Shown here in pieces: positions 58,754-64,000 of a DNA stretch of 64,000 nt. The stretch comes from Combretum micranthum. Its lineage: Eukaryota > Streptophyta > Magnoliopsida > Myrtales > Combretaceae. The number at the start of each line of letters is the position of its first letter. The stretch's first letter is position 1. The translations under genes were made by a program, and so were the position numbers. The DNA lies in contig JAMXBD010000825.1 of the NCBI GenBank assembly GCA_024138025.1, positions 62,001-126,000 of the forward strand, written 5' to 3'. The notes under the pieces are model-generated. The model was not told the origin of the DNA, made no database searches, and was given only the letters and a program-made list of their open reading frames with translations.

Positions 58754-60364
58754 TGCTAGTGATGTGCCCTAAGCCATATGGTTTTGTGTCATGTGAATAT
58801 TTATCATCTTTATATTATGAGCCATTCCTTTTTATCGAGGTTTATTATTGGCCTTTTTACCTTGATAAAATAATTCTATGAGTGAACTTGCTATTCCTTA
58901 TGTCATTGAAGTATGTGACTTTAATAGTAAAACCATAGAGGAAAAATAGCTTCATTATAAATTATCCCTAATCGTTCATTATATGGAATAATAATGAATT
59001 AAGATTAGTATGTAAGCTGGATGATGGTCATGTTTTACTGATCATGGATATAAGATATCATTTTAGCACATAAATACATGTAAAAGTACATTGTATTGGA
59101 ATGACCAATTATGAGAATACTATGTGGATCAATATGATAAGTATTTCTCATTGCAGTGTTATTTAAGTCCTTTGACCTGATGATACCATGGATTCCTACA
59201 TAGCAATCTCCGTGTTTTGATCGAGTGATTGTAAGACTGTTTTTGGATATGGAATAAGCTATGTGGAGAAATATGAGTGTTCGTGAAGGAATTTGTCCCT
59301 CTCATTTAATTGAGAGAGATATCTTTTGGGCCCCTTTTTGAGTAAGACTGAGAAATCCATGGCCATGCTTAAATGAATTGATTAAGAGTTATCAATATCA
59401 TTTGTTTAAATCAGTCAAACTCTGGATTCAAGAAATAAGTGATTAATCAATATAAGTGTGTATTAATCCACACCTTATGATTAATCATAAGATATCATGT
59501 GACAAAGGGACTGAATAACTGATTGTTAATAGGTAAAGTCGGATCACCGATCTTCATTTAATTTGGGTAGGCATAATGTCTTGCTAGAGACCAATTATGT
59601 CTTGTAGGCCTTAAAAGGTACTTAAAAGCTACTGCCAACATTAAGTGAACCTACAAGGTCATACACAAAAGAATGAACTAAAAGGATCAAGGACTTGATA
59701 TAAATAAGTCTGATGGGAATGATAAAGTCATTTATTAATCTTAATTTGTTAAGATTGATAAATAATTATTTGGCCTAGTGTAAGTGGGAGATTGTTAGTG
59801 TTTTTGCCCAAGGCCAAATATTTGATATTTTCATTTTATAATTTGTTAAGAACAATAAAATGATTATTCCCAATCGGATTAATAATTCTTATGTTTATTT
59901 CGTAAATTATTTAATAATTTATTATTATCCCTAATAAGATTAGGGGACTAAAGTTATTATTCGCATGAATAATAGACTTTAGTTTAAATAGAACATAAGA
60001 CGCTCTCCTAGGGTTAATGACATGTGCTGTCAAAAGAAATTTTCGAAACCCTAGAGAGAGTGTGAGAAATTCGTATCTCTAGGAGCTCCTTCGAAACCAA
60101 ATCTAGAAGCGTTCTAGATTGCGCTAGCACGTAAGAGGAGAATCCAAATTAAGGTCATTCTCGTATGGATACCGTAGAGGGCGTTCGTAACGTGGCAACG
60201 TCTACAGATCCGTATCATCAAATAGTTTTTTGAAATCGAAAAAGGTATTAAAACTTGAACTTTTATTTTCGTTTTTGTATCTAATCAAAAACACATGGAT
60301 ACTGGAATTAGAGTTTTAATTTTAAAGAAAAATTCCGCTGCAAAACTAATAATAAAACCCAACA
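58754..60364 (+). mobile_element. Element J: TG...CA insertion in RT of I (solo LTR or small non-autonomous element)
   Basis: 1611 bp, TGCTAGTGATG...AAACCCAACA, flanked by perfect ATCCA at 58749-58753 and 60365-60369. Removing it rejoins the RT reading frame. The right end (TTCCGCTGC...AACCCAACA) looks like the end of a Copia LTR. An internal AAGTGGGAGAT (59782-59792) followed by TGTTAGTGTTTTTGCCCAAG looks like a polypurine tract and a second LTR start, echoing the element's own start TGCTAGTGATGTGCCCTAAG. No ORF of note. Either a 1.6-kb solo LTR with an internal duplication of its start, or a reduced element with a 572-bp 3' LTR. Confidence 0.8.
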
Positions 60365-61177
60365 ATCCACACACATTCTCCAACTCCCATCTTTCTTGGG
60401 TATCAATAAAGTAGGCATTGCACATGGGCTCAAACTCTCTTGGATCAAACCCTTTTTCAATAACTCCTCAACCTTCTCTTTGAGAATCTCACTCTCTTTC
60501 GGGTTCATCCTGTGATGTGGAAGATTAGGAAGGCTGGCTCCAAGAATAAGCTCTATTTGGTGCAGAATGTCCCTCAATGGTGGCAACCCAACTGGTATGT
60601 CATCTGGCATCAATTCCTTAAATTCCTGTAGCAAAGGGCGAACTAATTCAGGCTGCTCCTCCACTTGCAACTCAACATCATTCATCAGAACCTGTTTCAC
60701 AATTAACGCATGCACTTGCCTAGTATCTTTCATCTCAGCCCCAAAATCCTTCACCACAAACAAAAACATACCCTTATCTGGTAAAGGAGTCTTGTCTTTC
60801 AGTGGTGGCAAAGTATATTTCACCCCTTCCCTTTCTAATTTATACACATTACTCTTTCCTGAATGTTGTGCATTAACATCATATTGCCAAGGCCTACCAA
60901 ACAGCAGGTGGCACACATCCATATCAACTATATCACAATACACAACATCATTATACTTACCTATGGAGAATGAAACCTTGCAGCATTCCATCACTTCAAT
61001 TTTTCCAGCGGCTGACTTAATCCACTCCAAAGTATAAGGATTTGGATGTTTCTCTATAGGCAATCTCAATTTTTGAACTGCCTTCTTTCCTATTTTATTT
61101 TCACAACTACCGCTATCAACAATCATACCAAACACCTTACCATCGATGGTACATCTAGTTCTGAACAATTGGTGCAC
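60365..61177 (-). pseudogene. Element I protease and RT N-terminal part
   Basis: The ORF opens with MHQLFRTRCTIDGKVFGMIV and the protease active site DSG (VDSGSCENKIGKKAVQKL), then MDVCHLLFGRPWQYD. The RT N-terminus is present: PDDIPVGLPPLRDILHQIEL, NLPHHRMNPKESEILKEKVE, TLLIPKKDGSWRMCVD. The true element sequence stops at about 60365-60369, where J begins; the last ~20 codons of the ORF (to 60308) are J sequence. The upstream ATG at 61177 is only the first in this frame; the domain is normally part of a gag-pol polyprotein. Confidence 0.88.
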
Positions 61178-62543
61178 TGGGTATGATCTTCAGACTTTGG
61201 TGTCAGCATCAACCTTTGAACAACATACACTCCCTCTTCTTCTTCATCATATTCCTCCTCCTCATCTCCATATGCTTCACAACAGATGCCTTCATCACCT
61301 TCTTCTTTTTCTATAATATTAACAGTCTTCCTCTTAGGACATTCATTCGATCTATGCCTCGATTGACCACAATGAAAGCACTTCCCCACCATGGGTCTCG
61401 CATAAGGATTATCCATCTTCTTGCCCTCTTTATCCTATCCCTCATTCATAGGACGTTTTCCTGCAACTTTATCCTCTGGGGATTTGTTCTTTACATTGAA
61501 TCCACGTGTCGTTTGGTCCTCTACCTCTTTGCTCTTCTCCTTTGACCGGGTAGTAGATCTATATCTCCCATAATTTCTATTTCCATGCTCTTGCTGCATC
61601 AATTCAGCCCTCAATGCCAGATTCTTCACTTCACTCAAGGTGCGAATTACCTGGACCCCAATTCTATCCCACAAAGTTGGTTTCAATCCTTCCAAATACC
61701 GAGCCACCTGCTGACCTTCAGATTCTATATGATTATTTCTTTCTGCTAACCTCATAAATTCAGTAGTAAACTCATGGACATTCCTCGTTGACACCTCTGA
61801 TACTGTTGAAACAAAATTTGCTCATAATCAGGTAGTAGGAATTCTGATTTCATTAAATACTTCATCCGGTACCAAGTGCGAACCGGACCCTTTCCTTCTC
61901 GTTCTCACCTATATTGAATCCGCTCCCACCATGCAGAAGCCATTCCTTTAATCGACATGCCACTAACTTGACTTTTCTTTCGGGGGGAGTCTTCGCATAA
62001 TCAAAGAACCGATCCACATCAGCAACCCAATCTAAAAACTCTTCAATTCCAAGATTTCCATTAAAATATGGGATGTCAACTTTCAATCGTAAGTCTCCAC
62101 CATCACGATCATCATAACCATCTCTTCTATACCCGCCATATCACTGATTTCGAAAATTTTTAGTATCTCTATCATCATAATCATTCCGTCTTCGACCACC
62201 GTATGGTGGATTGCGAGCAAACCGAGGTCCTTCTACATCGCTCTCTTCAGAATTTTCATCATAGATAAGTTGTCTACGAGCAGGATTTGGTCTGTCAATA
62301 GGTTCCCTACGAGCTACATCGTCCCCTGGTCTTCTATTGTCACCGCGCGTCTCCTGTTTGCATCAATTTCTAAAGCAACCAAACGATCTACAATCTTATC
62401 AAGACGTTCCTCGAAATGCTGGAATCCGTGATCCATTCATTGCTCCAGACGTCGCTCCAATCGTTGCAACGCCTCGTCCTCCTGAGAGGCTCCACCCTCC
62501 TAAACACCGTCACGGAGAGCACTGCTATCACTGTAGGTAGCCA
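61178..62543 (-). pseudogene. Element I gag (broken)
   Basis: The likely start is the ATG at 62543 (MATYSDSSAL), just inside the primer site, with an early in-frame TAG about 15 codons on. The N-terminus has a coiled segment (FEERLDKIVDRLVALEIDAN). Capsid blocks: [20 protein letters not shown] at about 62020-62080 and [20 protein letters not shown] near 61730-61790. One intact zinc knuckle, CFHCGQSRHRSNEC, is at about 61345-61390, followed by a strongly acidic stretch (EEEEYDEEEEG). Frame breaks lie near 61862, 61800 and 61430. Confidence 0.85.
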
Positions 62544-62548
62544 TCCTC

Positions 62549-62560
62549 GCTTTGATACCA
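62549..62560 (-). promoter_or_regulatory. Element I primer binding site
   Basis: Minus-strand TGGTATCAAAGC, initiator-Met type, 2 bases inside the LTR. Confidence 0.85.
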
Positions 62561-62562
62561 TC

Positions 62563-62987
62563 TGACGCAGCGTAAAGCGTTCAAAGATCAAAATTTGCAA
62601 TAACAATGCAAACTTTATGAGAGTATTTCTCAATAAGGAACTTCAAATATCAAAAGTTAATAATAATCTATACAAAGGGTTACAATACCATTTATAAGGC
62701 TTGACTACGACCTTTAAGTTCCCTAAAATAAATGAAACGAAAACGGTAAAATAAATAAAATAGAAATGTCAAAATAAATGAAACAGAAACGGTAAAATAA
62801 ATACAACCTTTAAGTCCCCTAAAATAAATGAAACGAAAACGGTAAAATAAATAAAATAGAAACGTCAAAATAAATGAAACAGAAACAGTAAAATAAATTA
62901 AATTGGCAAGCCGATCCATCTCCTACAGCTTGGTCTTCCTCCGTTGCTTCTTCAACAACTTACTTGTTCGCAATCCCGTCTACATCA
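62563..62987 (-). repeat. Element I 5' LTR (right, 425 bp)
   Basis: Same length as the left LTR with scattered substitutions. It has the same 96-bp internal duplication (starts at 62711 and 62807), so the duplication predates insertion. Confidence 0.92.
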
Positions 62988-63747
62988 GCAGTTAGCTGGT
63001 TAAGCCTCAACGAATTGGTAGGCTTCAACCTATTATTTATTGTCAACACTTGTCCCTCCTACTCCCATTGTGAGGAGATAAAAGAGTGTCCGGTTATAAC
63101 CCATGAGGTGGACACTCGAGTTAGAACTCAGGGGCATGTATGGCCATGTGAGCTGCATCCTCAGTTGACAATGAGTATCCTTCAGCAAGTTAGCAAGTTC
63201 AAAGGTTATGCAGGATTCACCCAAGCTCGCGAGGGATTCAACACTTAGGGAGTCACTTAAGCTCATGAGCCATGATCAAAATTCATTTGAGTCGAGGCTA
63301 AGGGCTCGGGGTAACTTGGTTTGCTAGAGAAGCTTCTAAATTTGAAAAGACATGGGCATAAGTTGAAAAGATTCTGTTGAGGGCTAATAGACCATAATGG
63401 TTTTTTACATATGATATAGAAGGCATTACCATAACATTCTATTTTTCGAGGTTTGATCCTACATTCCTCAGGAGCAAAGGCCATCACGTCCATTGAACTT
63501 GTATATCCAATGTAAATTTTGATGAAACAATTAGTTGTACAACTAACTACTTAATTTTGCTAAACTACACTTAATTAGTCAAACAACTTGGATGAGCAAC
63601 AAGCTAGAATATAATGTGTGTATGTGTTGTTCTCTAAAGATTGTGTAGGAATAAGCATGTACAAATTCTTTAAGCACAGCCTTGGTCACAAGTCTCATCG
63701 AGGGCTCAACAAGTCTGTTCATCAAGACGTGATATGCTCAAATTACT
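62988..63747. repeat. Repeat K, right part
   Basis: Begins with the duplicated GCAGT and continues copy 2 of the ~435-bp repeat to about 63205, then unrelated sequence without a gene. No domain in the ORFs at 62964-63248, 63033-63266 or 63263-63493. Confidence 0.7.
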
Positions 63748-64000
63748 AGGCTCGATAAGTTCAAAGTAACATAGCTTTAGTCGATGGTTAAATTTAAGGT
63801 GCAACAAGTTCAAGATGCAACTAATCTAGGGTGTGACAAGTTCAAGTTCCTAGGCTCAAAGAGTTCAAAATAGCAAAGCCTTAGTCGAGTGTTAAATCCA
63901 AGGTACAATAAGTTTAAGGGCTGACAAGCTTAGGGAACGGCAAGTTCGAATTTCAAGCTCGACGAGTTTAAAGTAGCACATAATCAAGGGTCAAATTTAA
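63748..64000. repeat. ~104-bp diverged tandem repeat at window end
   Basis: Three copies starting at about 63748, 63852 and 63955 with AGGCTCGATAAGTTCAAAGT, AGGCTCAAAGAGTTCAAAAT and AAGCTCGACGAGTTTAAAGT. The shared order of words (AGTCGA.GGTTAAAT, CAAGTTCAAG) shows a tandem array. The third copy is cut by the window edge. Confidence 0.75.

Larger units (their letters stand above)
57526..62987 (-). mobile_element. Element I: Ty3/Gypsy with short LTRs, internally deleted, interrupted by J
   Basis: Two 425-bp LTRs and perfect GCAGT duplications (57521-57525 and 62988-62992). The minus strand holds primer site, gag, protease and RT. RNase H is reduced to a stub and integrase is absent. RT is split by J (58754-60364). 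Short LTRs and RT sequence suggest a chromovirus lineage other than Tekay (Galadriel, CRM or Reina are possible). It cannot integrate by itself. Confidence 0.9.

Overview
This is a stretch of plant (most likely eudicot) nuclear DNA, very AT-rich, made almost entirely of LTR retrotransposons nested in one another. No intact host gene is visible. The plant assignment rests on long-LTR chromoviruses with C-terminal chromodomains, a Tat/Ogre-type Ty3/Gypsy element with two RNase H domains and an extra ORF upstream of gag, a Ty1/Copia remnant, and initiator-Met-type primer binding sites (TGGTATCARAGC). The species cannot be named from the sequence. All boundaries, direct repeats and domain calls come from reading the sequence by eye; nothing was aligned or searched.

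Layout, left to right. (A) 1-8655: minus-strand chromovirus with two ~2 kb LTRs, the left one cut by the window edge, inserted in the integrase region of (B). (B) 8656-17355: older minus-strand chromovirus with a 3.75 kb 5' LTR at 13601-17355. B ends abruptly against an unidentified decayed ORF (17356-18156) that it probably interrupted. (C) ~18.85-27.55 kb: plus-strand chromovirus without a 5' LTR; its gag is split by a solo LTR (D, 19099-22568) and its 3' LTR is cut at 27553 by another LTR fragment (F). (E) 27630-43056: a 15.4 kb Tat/Ogre-like minus-strand element inserted in F with perfect CTAAG target duplications. It carries an extra ORF, gag, protease, RT, two RNase H domains, integrase and a 1.1 kb block of three tandem repeats in its 3' untranslated region. 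(G) ~43.22-52.84 kb: plus-strand chromovirus missing its 5' half; its 3' LTR holds a solo LTR of family A (H, 49931-52182, TGGCT duplication). (L) 52845-53607: gag and 5' LTR of a Copia element truncated by G. 53608-56680 is unannotated AT-rich DNA. (K) 56.7-57.5 and 63.0-64.0 kb is unidentified repetitive DNA with a ~435 bp tandem duplication, interrupted by (I) 57526-62987, a short-LTR Ty3/Gypsy element with a GCAGT duplication. I has lost most of its RNase H and its integrase and is itself interrupted in RT by a TG...CA element (J, 58754-60364, ATCCA duplication).

Every gag/pol frame is broken by stops and frameshifts, and several catalytic residues are changed, so no element here looks able to move by itself. 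Relative order from nesting: G after L; F after C; E after F; H after G; D after C; A after B; I after the K duplication; J after I. By eye, E has the most similar LTR pair of the long elements and is probably the youngest large insertion; A's LTRs differ more.
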